A stretch of DNA of 6,744 nt from Thermoleophilia bacterium (GTDB taxonomy: Bacteria; Actinomycetota; Thermoleophilia; Gaiellales; Gaiellaceae). A program made the position numbers and the translations under genes. This document shows positions 1 through 5,779 of this stretch, one piece after another; position 1 is the stretch's first letter, and every line of letters begins with the position of its first letter. The stretch lies in the NCBI GenBank assembly GCA_025933895.1, contig JAICZB010000134.1:1-6744 (forward strand), given 5' to 3'. The notes under the pieces were generated by a model that saw nothing but the letters and a program-made list of their open reading frames with translations, did not search any database and was not told where the DNA came from.

Positions 1-918
1 GAAGCGCGCCGGCTCGTTGTTCCACGGGATGATGTCGATCTTCTCGCCACGGAGCTCCGACACGACCATCCGCACGCGCGACCCGCGCGGGCCGACGCAC
101 GCGCCGACCGGGTCGACGCCCTGGGCATGCGACTCGACGGCGATCTTCGACCGGTAGCCCGGCTCGCGGGCGACACCGCGGATCTCGACGAGACCGTCTG
201 CGATCTCCGGCACCTCGAGCTCGAACAGCGTCTTGATCAGCTCGGGGTCGCGCCGGGACAGGATGACCTGCGGGCCCTTCGTCCCGGAGCGCACCTCGGT
301 GATCACCGCCTTGATCCGAGAGCCCTGCTCGTAGCGCTCGCCGTCGACCTGCTCGGAGCGAGGCAGCAGCGCCTCGACCTTGCCGAGGTCGACGAGGACG
401 TTGTTGCGGTCGCCGGCCTGCTGGACGATGCCCGTGACGACCTCGGTCACGCGGTCGATGTACTCGTCGTACATCATCCGGCGCTCCTCCTCGCGGATCC
501 GCTGCAGGATGACCTGCTTCGCGGTCTGCGCGGCGATGCGGCCGAAGCCTTCCGGCGTGACGTCCTCGCGCTTGACGTCCTGCTCGGGCACGTCGGACCA
601 GTCGATGTCGAGGTCGTCGTCGGAGATGAGCGTGTGCTGCCGCTCGCCGGTCTCCTCCTCGAGGCGCTCGAGCTCCTCGAGCTTGCGCTCGCGGGCCTCG
701 TCGAGCAGCCGCTCCTCGATGTCGGCCGGGAGCTCGACCGAGAAAACGCGGAAGTCGCCGGTGTCGTCGTCCATCTCGACCGTCGCGTGACGGGACGCGC
801 CCGGCGTCTTCTTGTAGGCGGCGAGGAGCGCATCTTCGAGCGCGGAGACGAGCGCGCCCTCCTCGATCCCTTTGTCGCGCTCGATCTCGCGGACGGCCTC
901 GATGATCTCCTGGGTCAT
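1..918 (-). CDS. nusA: Transcription termination/antitermination factor NusA (3' end cut by left edge)
   Basis: NusA binds RNA polymerase and nascent RNA in the cytoplasm, promoting pausing, hairpin-dependent termination and antitermination. The 306 codons present cover an N-terminal polymerase-binding domain (about 1-150, with the conserved GRIAAQTAKQVILQRIREEE at 127-146), an S1 domain (about 155-222) and the first KH domain. The KH1 GxxG loop is G276-P-R-G279 within DPVGACVGPRGSRVR, followed by GEKIDIIPW. The second KH domain and the stop lie past the left edge. The start is ATG, with GAGGGAG a few bases upstream in a 15-base gap after rimP, so the two genes are co-transcribed. Unusual: between GDF (54-56) and FGRI (125-128) there are about 70 residues. 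These include a Glu/Arg-rich predicted helix (65-92) and an acidic stretch (100-120), longer than in the E. coli or Streptomyces/Mycobacterium proteins as I recall them. The family assignment is secure. Confidence 0.97.
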   Translation of the reverse strand, partial: MTQEIIEAVREIERDKGIEEGALVSALEDALLAAYKKTPGASRHATVEMDDDTGDFRVFSVELPADIEERLLDEARERKLEELERLEEETGERQHTLISDDDLDIDWSDVPEQDVKREDVTPEGFGRIAAQTAKQVILQRIREEERRMMYDEYIDRVTEVVTGIVQQAGDRNNVLVDLGKVEALLPRSEQVDGERYEQGSRIKAVITEVRSGTKGPQVILSRRDPELIKTLFELEVPEIADGLVEIRGVAREPGYRSKIAVESHAQGVDPVGACVGPRGSRVRMVVSELRGEKIDIIPWNNEPARF

Positions 919-933
919 GTCACGCTCCCTCGT

Positions 934-1365
934 CTATTCAGAAGTTGGGATGAGGTTGGCCCGCACGATCTCGTGGTACGGGATCTCGGTCTCGGCGCCG
1001 TCGGACGCGGCCACCGTCACGGTCTGCTCGTCGGCGGAGCGGACCTCGCCGCGCAGCTTCCGTCCGGTCGTGCGGAGGCGCACGTCGCGTCCCAGTGCCG
1101 CCTCGAAATGCTGCTGCCGGCGAAGCGGCCGGTCGAGTCCGGGCGAGGACACCTCGACGCCGTACTCGCGCAGGTAGTCGCGCAGGACGTCGGTGACGCG
1201 CTCGCAAAGCGCATGGTCGACGCCCTCGGGATGGTCGATGTAGACGCAGAAGCGCGACGGCGAGACGAGCTCGACCGCGAGGACGTCGACACCCGGCAGG
1301 TCGTGCTCGACCCGCGGCGCGATCTCCTCCTGCAGCTGGCGTTCCTTGTCGAATGTCGTCGGCAC
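934..1365 (-). CDS. rimP: Ribosome maturation factor RimP
   Basis: RimP is a cytoplasmic factor for maturation of the 30S ribosomal subunit. The 143-residue product has the usual family length and two-domain layout. The N-terminal alpha/beta domain (about 9-80) ends in the signature EVSSPGLDRPLR (71-82). The C-terminal SH3-like barrel (about 83-143) contains GRKLRGEV and EIPYHEIVRANL. The frame stays open far upstream (to about 1671), but the GTG at 1365 is chosen for three reasons. It is preceded by AGAGG, homology begins just after it, and further upstream the frame would run through an intrinsic terminator. No other in-frame ATG, GTG or TTG lies nearby downstream. The stop is TAG, 15 bases before nusA. 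The rimP-nusA order is the widely conserved one. Expression is probably governed by the promoter and attenuator-like leader directly upstream. Confidence 0.95.
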   Translation of the reverse strand: MPTTFDKERQLQEEIAPRVEHDLPGVDVLAVELVSPSRFCVYIDHPEGVDHALCERVTDVLRDYLREYGVEVSSPGLDRPLRRQQHFEAALGRDVRLRTTGRKLRGEVRSADEQTVTVAASDGAETEIPYHEIVRANLIPTSE

Positions 1366-1368
1366 TTT

Positions 1369-1373
1369 CCTCT
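1369..1373 (-). promoter_or_regulatory. Ribosome binding site of rimP, unusually close to the start
   Basis: The minus strand reads AGAGG, then AAA, then the GTG start. This leaves only three bases between the Shine-Dalgarno core and the start codon, where five to nine is usual. It is nevertheless the only purine-rich site next to a possible start in this frame, so it fixes the rimP start at GTG 1365. The short spacing and GTG codon suggest modest initiation efficiency (inference). Confidence 0.55.
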
Positions 1374-1382
1374 GTCTCTCAC

Positions 1383-1407
1383 AAAAAATGGGCCCGCAGG
1401 CCCATTT
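1383..1407 (-). terminator. Intrinsic terminator in the rimP leader
   Basis: On the minus strand AAATGGGCC (1407-1399) and GGCCCATTT (1394-1386) form a perfect 9-bp stem around a TGCG loop. The strand continues so that six T residues in a row (1388-1383) close and follow the stem, the classic intrinsic terminator layout. The opposite strand has only TTTCTCC after the stem, so the direction is minus. It would stop transcripts arriving from the upstream 256-residue gene. The T-tract ends 17 bases before the rimP GTG, too close for a promoter to fit between. Transcription of rimP-nusA must therefore pass through it, which makes it a candidate attenuator. Confidence 0.85.
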
Positions 1408-1425
1408 CTCCGAACCGGTGAAATG
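1403..1425 (-). promoter_or_regulatory. Candidate antiterminator hairpin overlapping the terminator
   Basis: On the minus strand CATTTC (1425-1420) pairs perfectly with GAAATG (1408-1403). Inside that, after an A-A mismatch, CCG pairs with CGG around a GTT loop. The 3' arm shares bases 1403-1407 with the left arm of the downstream terminator stem, so the two helices cannot both form completely. If this hairpin forms, the terminator keeps only about four G-C pairs. The geometry is that of an antiterminator/terminator switch. The structure is seen directly; its regulatory role is inferred. It is the weaker of the two helices, so a trigger or RNA-polymerase pausing would be needed to favour it. 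Confidence 0.5.
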
Positions 1426-1435
1426 TGGTGCGCGG

Positions 1436-1444
1436 AGTGTAGCA
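1436..1444 (-). promoter_or_regulatory. Predicted extended -10 promoter for rimP-nusA
   Basis: The minus strand reads TGCTACACT, an extended -10 element (TGN followed by TANNNT). No convincing -35 box lies 16-18 bases upstream, where the end of the preceding gene reads ATCCGG and similar. Extended -10 promoters can work without one. The expected start is the A at about 1429, giving a leader of about 64 bases. That leader begins just before the candidate antiterminator hairpin and contains the terminator. Prediction rests on motif and position only. Confidence 0.45.
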
Positions 1445-1454
1445 ACGGCCCGAT

Positions 1455-2225
1455 TCAGCCGGATGTCACGTGGCCGTCGACGCGGACGAGCCGACCCGCT
1501 TGGACGAGCTCGTCCACGAGCTCGTCGTCCCAGTACCAGCGCCACGAGAACCAGCGGATCAGCTCGCGCTCTGGTGCGACGACGGCTGCGCGGACTCCGG
1601 CGCAGACGAGGTCGCCGAGCGCCTGCCGCGGTTCCCTCCCGCCGGCCGGCTCCGGATGCGCCTGGTCCCACCGGAGCAGAACACTCGTGTGCCGATGGGG
1701 CTCCTCGTAGACGATCGAGCGCGCGACGATCGCGCCGCAGCGCTGGAGCGGTGAGCGGAGGCTCTTCAGCTCCTTCGGCGTCAGTGACAGCTCCGTCTGG
1801 AGGTCGTCGAGCTCGGACGGGCCGGCGTCCGCGAGGTGCCGCAGCAGGCGCGCCCAGCCCTCATCCTCGGCCTCCATCCGCTCGAGCTCGGCGCGGCAGA
1901 TCGGGTCGAGGAGATCCGCGGTCTCCTCGGTCACGAGAAGACTCTTGCCGCGGTGGACGGCGAGGATGAGGTGGCCGCGCGCCCCGAGCTCTCCGAACCA
2001 CGGGAACTTCGTCGCGGGCCACTGGCCGAACCCGGGGCTCTCGTGCGCGTAGGGCTCCTCGTGACACGCCTCGAACAGGCTCGGCAGGAAAGAGTCGGCA
2101 GTGCGGGTGAGGAGGCCGCGATCGCAAAGGAACTCCTCCGCGTCGTCGAGCGACTCGAGCGCGCGGTCCGGCCTCAGCCGGCACTCGTGCGCCCGCCGCT
2201 CCTCCAGCTCCGCGAGCGTCGTCAT
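1455..2225 (-). CDS. Hypothetical protein, possibly AlkZ-related winged-helix protein
   Basis: This 256-residue cytoplasmic protein has no signal peptide or membrane segment. I do not recognise it with certainty. DAEEFLCDRGLL (28-39), FLPSLFEACHEE (46-57), a GELGARGHL stretch (78-86) and a helix-rich segment at 124-170 (RLLRHLADAGPSELDDLQ, then a second helix pair ending GAIVARSIVYEE) recall proteins annotated as AlkZ-related. Those are shorter relatives of the YcaQ/AlkZ winged-helix DNA glycosylases. The segment at 124-170 would be a winged helix-turn-helix. No catalytic motif can be confirmed, so a DNA repair role is a guess. The C-terminus carries a striking aromatic run RWFSWRWYW (224-232), then WDDELVDELVQAGRLVRVDG. 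The ATG start lies 33 bases after the cupin stop, has only a weak Shine-Dalgarno site, and no nearby alternative exists. It is the last gene before the rimP leader terminator. Confidence 0.75.
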   Translation of the reverse strand: MTTLAELEERRAHECRLRPDRALESLDDAEEFLCDRGLLTRTADSFLPSLFEACHEEPYAHESPGFGQWPATKFPWFGELGARGHLILAVHRGKSLLVTEETADLLDPICRAELERMEAEDEGWARLLRHLADAGPSELDDLQTELSLTPKELKSLRSPLQRCGAIVARSIVYEEPHRHTSVLLRWDQAHPEPAGGREPRQALGDLVCAGVRAAVVAPERELIRWFSWRWYWDDELVDELVQAGRLVRVDGHVTSG

Positions 2226-2258
2226 ACGTCGTCACCGGACGACCGCGGCAGCGGCCTC

Positions 2259-2657
2259 CTACTCGGCCCACCAGTCGCGCCGGCCGTCGACATCGTCGCG
2301 AGGATGCTCGCCGAGATTGGGCGCGCCGACGACGAGGATCTCGAGGCCCTCCGCCCCCGCCTCGTAGCCTCGCCACGTTCCGGGCGGGACGCGCACGGCG
2401 TCCCACTCCCTGAGCTCGACGATCTCGTCGTCGAGCTTCATCCGACCGCTCCCGCGCACGACCACGAACACCTCCTCCTGCGTTGCGTGGGTGTGGCCGT
2501 ACGGAAAGCGATAGTTGGGCGGGACGCGCTGGTGGGTCAGGGCGGACCTCTCCAGCTCGAGCGCCTTCGTCGCCGTACGAAACTCCAGGTCCGGAGGGCC
2601 GTCGAACACGGACCCGATGTCCTCCAGGTCCTTGATGTTCCTGAGCGTGAACGACAT
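2259..2657 (-). CDS. Single-domain cupin protein
   Basis: This is a small beta-barrel protein of 132 residues with one conserved cupin domain at about 37-115. Cupin motif 1 is G54-H55-T-H57 followed by QEE (60-62) and VVRGSG (66-71), giving two metal-ligand histidines and a glutamate. Motif 2 is WDAVRVPPGTWRGYE (85-99). The position where PxGxxH normally supplies the last histidine ligand is Arg96, so metal binding may be three-liganded or lost. The substrate is unknown; such proteins include sugar isomerase-like enzymes, dioxygenase-like enzymes and binding proteins. ATG is chosen because the next in-frame starts would cut into the fold. There is no clear Shine-Dalgarno site, and a -10-like box lies seven bases upstream, suggesting a leaderless transcript in addition to read-through from dtd, 24 bases upstream. 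Confidence 0.92.
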   Translation of the reverse strand: MSFTLRNIKDLEDIGSVFDGPPDLEFRTATKALELERSALTHQRVPPNYRFPYGHTHATQEEVFVVVRGSGRMKLDDEIVELREWDAVRVPPGTWRGYEAGAEGLEILVVGAPNLGEHPRDDVDGRRDWWAE

Positions 2658-2664
2658 CGCGGCA

Positions 2665-2692
2665 ATCGTATTTCGGAGTGATCAGACGTCGA
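2665..2692 (-). promoter_or_regulatory. Possible leaderless promoter for the cupin gene
   Basis: The minus strand carries TCGACG (2692-2687, four of six matches to TTGACA), a 16-base spacer, and TACGAT (2670-2665, matching TANNNT). Exactly seven bases then separate TACGAT from the cupin ATG. That distance would place the transcription start at the A of the start codon, the arrangement typical of actinobacterial leaderless genes. It agrees with the absence of a Shine-Dalgarno site there. The -35 lies inside the last codons of dtd. This is a motif match only, and TANNNT is common by chance. Confidence 0.4.
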
Positions 2693-3107
2693 GAACGATC
2701 GTCACCGGCCCGTCGTTCACGAGCTCGACTTCCATGGTCGCGCCGAAGACGCCGGTCTCGGCCGGGACGCCGAGTTCGCGCAGCTCGGCGCAGAAGCGCT
2801 CGTAGAGAAGCTCGGCCTCGTTCGGCGGCGCGGCCTCGGCGAAGCTCGGGCGGTTCCCCTTCGCGGTGTCGGCGATGAGCGTGAACTGCGAGACGACGAG
2901 CACAGCGCCGCCGACTTCCGCGACCCCGCGATCGAACCTCCCTTCGTCGTCGGGGAAGATCCTCAGCCGCGCGACCCTGCCCGCGAGCCGTACCGCCTGC
3001 TCCTCACCGTCCCCTCGCGCGACGCCGAGGAGCACGCAGAGGCCGCGGCCGATCTCGCCGCCGGGCGTCACGCGTGCCCGCGCCACGCGCTGTACCACAG
3101 CTCGCAC
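2682..3107 (-). CDS. dtd: D-aminoacyl-tRNA deacylase Dtd
   Basis: Dtd hydrolyses the ester bond of D-aminoacyl-tRNAs (and glycyl-tRNA-Ala) in the cytoplasm, recycling mischarged tRNA and keeping D-residues out of proteins. The 141-residue length is typical. The diagnostic motifs are SQFTL at 73-77 (its Thr76 at the active site), GNRPSFAEAAPP at 84-95, and NDGPVT at 131-136. The Gly133-Pro134 pair of NDGPVT is the chirality-checking cross-subunit element of the homodimer. The start is GTG, nine bases after the TPR gene's stop; the N-terminal MRAVVQRV matches the family, so this start is well supported despite a weak Shine-Dalgarno site. It is probably co-transcribed with the TPR gene. The final codons may also contain the -35 box of a cupin promoter. 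No anomalies are seen. Confidence 0.97.
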   Translation of the reverse strand: MRAVVQRVARARVTPGGEIGRGLCVLLGVARGDGEEQAVRLAGRVARLRIFPDDEGRFDRGVAEVGGAVLVVSQFTLIADTAKGNRPSFAEAAPPNEAELLYERFCAELRELGVPAETGVFGATMEVELVNDGPVTIVLDV

Positions 3108-3116
3108 GAGGCGACG

Positions 3117-3470
3117 CTAGTCCAGCTCGCGGATGCGCGCCCGGTACTGCTTCGACCCCGGGCAGAGGGAGCTCGCGAGCTTGTAGTGCCGGTTCGCCTC
3201 GGCGTCCCGTCCCTGCTTCTCGAGGCAGCGGCCGAGTGCGTAGTGGGCGTAGTCGTTGACCGGCGAGAGCTCGAGCACCTTGCGGAACTCCTCCTCGGCC
3301 TCGCTCCAGCGCCGGATGCGGAAGTACGCGATCCCGAGCGTCTCGCGGATGGAGGCCTTGTCCGGCTCGCGCCGCTTCGCCTTCTCCAGCGAGACGGTGG
3401 CCTGTGCGGCCATGCCCGCCCGTAGGTGGCGGCGACCGCGCTGGAAGAGGCTGTACGTCGATTCGCTCAT
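3117..3470 (-). CDS. Small tetratricopeptide repeat protein
   Basis: This 117-residue protein consists almost entirely of three TPR units at about 5-38, 39-72 and 73-106. Repeat 2 is the clearest (LGIAYFRIRRWSEAEEEF, then LELSP), and repeat 3 has YALGRCLEKQGRDAEANRHY. No signal peptide or membrane segment is visible, so it should be a cytoplasmic adaptor that holds partner proteins. The ATG overlaps the TGA stop of the upstream transglutaminase gene (ATGA), with AGGA upstream inside that gene, indicating translational coupling. The coupling suggests it works with the membrane transglutaminase/DUF58 pair, perhaps at the cytoplasmic tail of the transglutaminase (inference). TPR proteins also occur in MoxR/DUF58-containing Bat operons. 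The partner cannot be read from the sequence. Confidence 0.93.
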   Translation of the reverse strand: MSESTYSLFQRGRRHLRAGMAAQATVSLEKAKRREPDKASIRETLGIAYFRIRRWSEAEEEFRKVLELSPVNDYAHYALGRCLEKQGRDAEANRHYKLASSLCPGSKQYRARIRELD

Positions 3471-5779
3471 GACACCGTCCTACCCACCGCGACCGCCGGA
3501 GCTGTTGCGTCAACCGTCACCGGACGCGTGAGGGAGCGGAGCGAGAGCAGGCCGCGGATCCTTTCCCGCCGGGTGAGGCCGCGGCGCGCCCCTTCGAGGA
3601 GGGCCCGCAGCTCGCGCCGGGCGGCGACGGCTGCTGCGGTCGCAGTGTCGGCCGGGCCGAAGCGGGCGGCCGTCGCCGCGACCACGAATGCCTCGGGTCT
3701 CACCCCGAACTCGTGCCGGACGAGCTCCCCGAGCTCACCGAGCGTCGCGCTCCGCGGGGCCTCGATCCGCTGGTCGACGAGGAACGAGGCGAGCTCCTGC
3801 CTGCACGCAGCCGCGACGCCGCGCGGATCGCGCCGAGTGTTTCTGAGCATCCGGAAAGCGGCCTTCGTGAGCACGATCCCTCCGCCCGCGGCGACGAGGA
3901 CGGCCAGCAGGATCAGCACCGGCCGACCGCGATCGCCTCCGCCACCGCTGACCTCCACGGCTCCGGATCCAGATGTGCGGCGGAGGTGCGTGTGCGGGCC
4001 GAACCCGTTGTTGGCCTTCAGCTTCGTCTCCACGGAGGACGGGCCGCCGCTCGTTCCCGCTCGTCCCGCCTGACCCGGGGTCAGGCCACGCGCTCCCAGC
4101 CCTGGAGGCGCCCCGGCCACAGCGGGCCCCCGCGGAGGCGATCCCGGCCCCGCCGGCGTCGGGTCGAACGGCAGCCAGCCGTAGCCCTTGAACCAGACCT
4201 CGACCCAGGCATGAGCCTCGCGGTCGGTGATGTTCCAGAGGTGCTGGTTCGGGTCGTACTGACCGCCGGCGAAGCCGACGGCGACGCGTGCCGGAACGCC
4301 GAGGTAGCGGAGCATGAGAGCCATGGCGCCCGCGAAGTACTGGCAGTAGCCGGCGTGCGTCTGGGTGACGAAGCCGACGAGCGCCGGGGAGATCACCGTC
4401 GGGTGGTTCGAATAGCGGAAGATGCCCGAGGCGTCGAACCAGTGCTCCAGCTTCTCGACCGCTCCGTACGGGGTGCGGGCGCCGCCGGCCACCTTGTCGG
4501 CGAGCCGCGCCAGTGGCACGTACGGATTCAGATCCGGGTTCGCCGTCAGCAGCACCTGTTCGTGTCCCGTCCGGTCCGGAGCTCCGAACACGGGCATCGA
4601 CACGCCGCGTCCGACGTCGAGCATCCCGTCGGTCGTGAGGTCCAGCGGATAGTCCGGCGGCGAACGCCGCAGCGCGGCCACGCTCGGGCGGGCGGTGAAG
4701 CTCCACACCGTGTACCGGAAGCCGCGCGGGAGGTTCTGGTTCAGGGCCGCGAAGCCCGGCTCCGTCTTGACGAGCGGGGCGCCGGCAGCGGCCTCGAAGC
4801 TGATCGGGATGCTGCCTCCGACGAGGTGGGTGTCCTCGATCCCGGTCGCCGTCACGACTTCCCTTGTCTGGTTACGCCGGTTCCGGGCCGCTGCGGGCTC
4901 GAGGGAGTCCGACGAGCGAGGCAGGCCGACCGACCACCTGTCGCCGACGAAGTCGTCGAGCACCGTCGCGCGCAAGTAGGACGGCGGCTGGTCGGACACG
5001 ACCTGAAGCAGGGTCGTGGGGCGACCCGACCACTTGAGGCCGCCGTACTGCGCGTCCCAGACGAAGCCCACGTCGGTCGGCCCGGATGCGACGTTCGCGA
5101 GGTTCCAGGTCTGCCAGTGCACGAGCCCGTGACGCGCCGCCGTCGCGGAACCGACCGCCATGGCCGCCGTCGCCACGACCGACGCCGCCGGCAGCGCGAG
5201 CGCGGGCACGCGGCGCGATCCGAGCCCCGCGAGCACGACCAGGGAGGCGACGAGGATCGCAGCGCCCATCGCAATGCCGGACGACGACCCGAGAAGGGTC
5301 GCCGGCCAGCCTGCTCCCGCCATCAGCGCGAGTGCGCTCGGCACCGGCTTTCGCGCGGCCACGAGCAGGGCGACCCCGAGCGAGAAGACGAAGAGGCCCG
5401 AGAGCACGAGCTCGTGCATCGCCACGTGCACTCTCGGGTCGAACGGGAGATGCGTGTTGTAGAAGTCGGCGAAGCCGTTCCCGAACTGCGTGCCGAGAGT
5501 CGAGAACGCATCGGAGAGGCCGAAGCCCGAGCCGGGATGGTCGAGGCGCCACGGGAAGAGGTCGGCACCGACAGCGATCCGTGCCGCGACGGTGGTAGCC
5601 ACCAAGGCGCCGATGCCGCGCATCCAGCCGCGCCGCGGGAGGGCGGCCGCGAGCGCGAGGGCGAGAAGCGCGAGCACGCGCGGGAGCGACCCGATCGGCT
5701 GCTCCAGACGAAGCCAGGCGACCGCCACGACGACGAGCGGAGGCAGGCTGACCGCGATAGTCCGCGCGGCGCTACGCAT
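3467..5779 (-). CDS. TgpA-like membrane protein with transglutaminase core and DUF4129-like tail
   Basis: This 770-residue integral membrane protein has about seven N-terminal hydrophobic segments (roughly 10-24, 31-48, 53-72, 121-142, 146-163, 168-186, 192-212). A large exported region (213-615) follows, then one more membrane segment (about 619-640) and a cytoplasmic tail (641-770) that resembles DUF4129. The exported part holds a transglutaminase/protease-like core with the papain-type triad: Cys479 in HAGYCQYFAG, His523 in EAHAWVEVW, and Asp539 in FDPTP. A Gly/Pro-rich linker (about 543-580) joins the core to the last membrane segment. The active site appears intact. The substrate is unknown; in Pseudomonas TgpA is a periplasmic transglutaminase important for viability, and actinobacterial relatives usually neighbour DUF58 and MoxR genes. 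The ATG overlaps the DUF58 stop by eight bases and the 3' end overlaps the TPR gene by four, so the three genes are translationally coupled. Confidence 0.95.
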   Translation of the reverse strand: MRSAARTIAVSLPPLVVVAVAWLRLEQPIGSLPRVLALLALALAAALPRRGWMRGIGALVATTVAARIAVGADLFPWRLDHPGSGFGLSDAFSTLGTQFGNGFADFYNTHLPFDPRVHVAMHELVLSGLFVFSLGVALLVAARKPVPSALALMAGAGWPATLLGSSSGIAMGAAILVASLVVLAGLGSRRVPALALPAASVVATAAMAVGSATAARHGLVHWQTWNLANVASGPTDVGFVWDAQYGGLKWSGRPTTLLQVVSDQPPSYLRATVLDDFVGDRWSVGLPRSSDSLEPAAARNRRNQTREVVTATGIEDTHLVGGSIPISFEAAAGAPLVKTEPGFAALNQNLPRGFRYTVWSFTARPSVAALRRSPPDYPLDLTTDGMLDVGRGVSMPVFGAPDRTGHEQVLLTANPDLNPYVPLARLADKVAGGARTPYGAVEKLEHWFDASGIFRYSNHPTVISPALVGFVTQTHAGYCQYFAGAMALMLRYLGVPARVAVGFAGGQYDPNQHLWNITDREAHAWVEVWFKGYGWLPFDPTPAGPGSPPRGPAVAGAPPGLGARGLTPGQAGRAGTSGGPSSVETKLKANNGFGPHTHLRRTSGSGAVEVSGGGGDRGRPVLILLAVLVAAGGGIVLTKAAFRMLRNTRRDPRGVAAACRQELASFLVDQRIEAPRSATLGELGELVRHEFGVRPEAFVVAATAARFGPADTATAAAVAARRELRALLEGARRGLTRRERIRGLLSLRSLTRPVTVDATAPAVAVGRTVS

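Noticed and set aside
1464..1469. GTGACA as a -35 box for the rimP promoter
   Set aside because: It matches TTGACA at five positions but lies 22 bases from the TACACT box, too far for a standard promoter. It also overlaps the final codons of the upstream gene.
934..1671. Longer rimP frame with about 100 extra N-terminal residues
   Set aside because: The extension would translate through the intrinsic terminator and the end of the upstream gene in another frame. It is Arg-rich without family similarity, and GTG 1365 gives the normal RimP length.
127..1710. A 527-codon open frame on the plus strand across nusA, rimP and the leader
   Set aside because: It is antisense to two certain genes, crosses their boundary and the terminator, and has biased Leu/Asp/Arg-rich composition. 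Long antisense frames are expected in G+C-rich coding DNA.
2226..2258. Small inverted repeat (CCGC/GCGG) between the cupin and the 256-residue gene
   Set aside because: The stem has only four base pairs and no T-tract follows, which is expected by chance in G+C-rich DNA.
1836..2681. A 281-codon plus-strand frame opposite the cupin and the 256-residue gene
   Set aside because: It is antisense to a clear cupin and crosses two gene boundaries, and no domain is visible.
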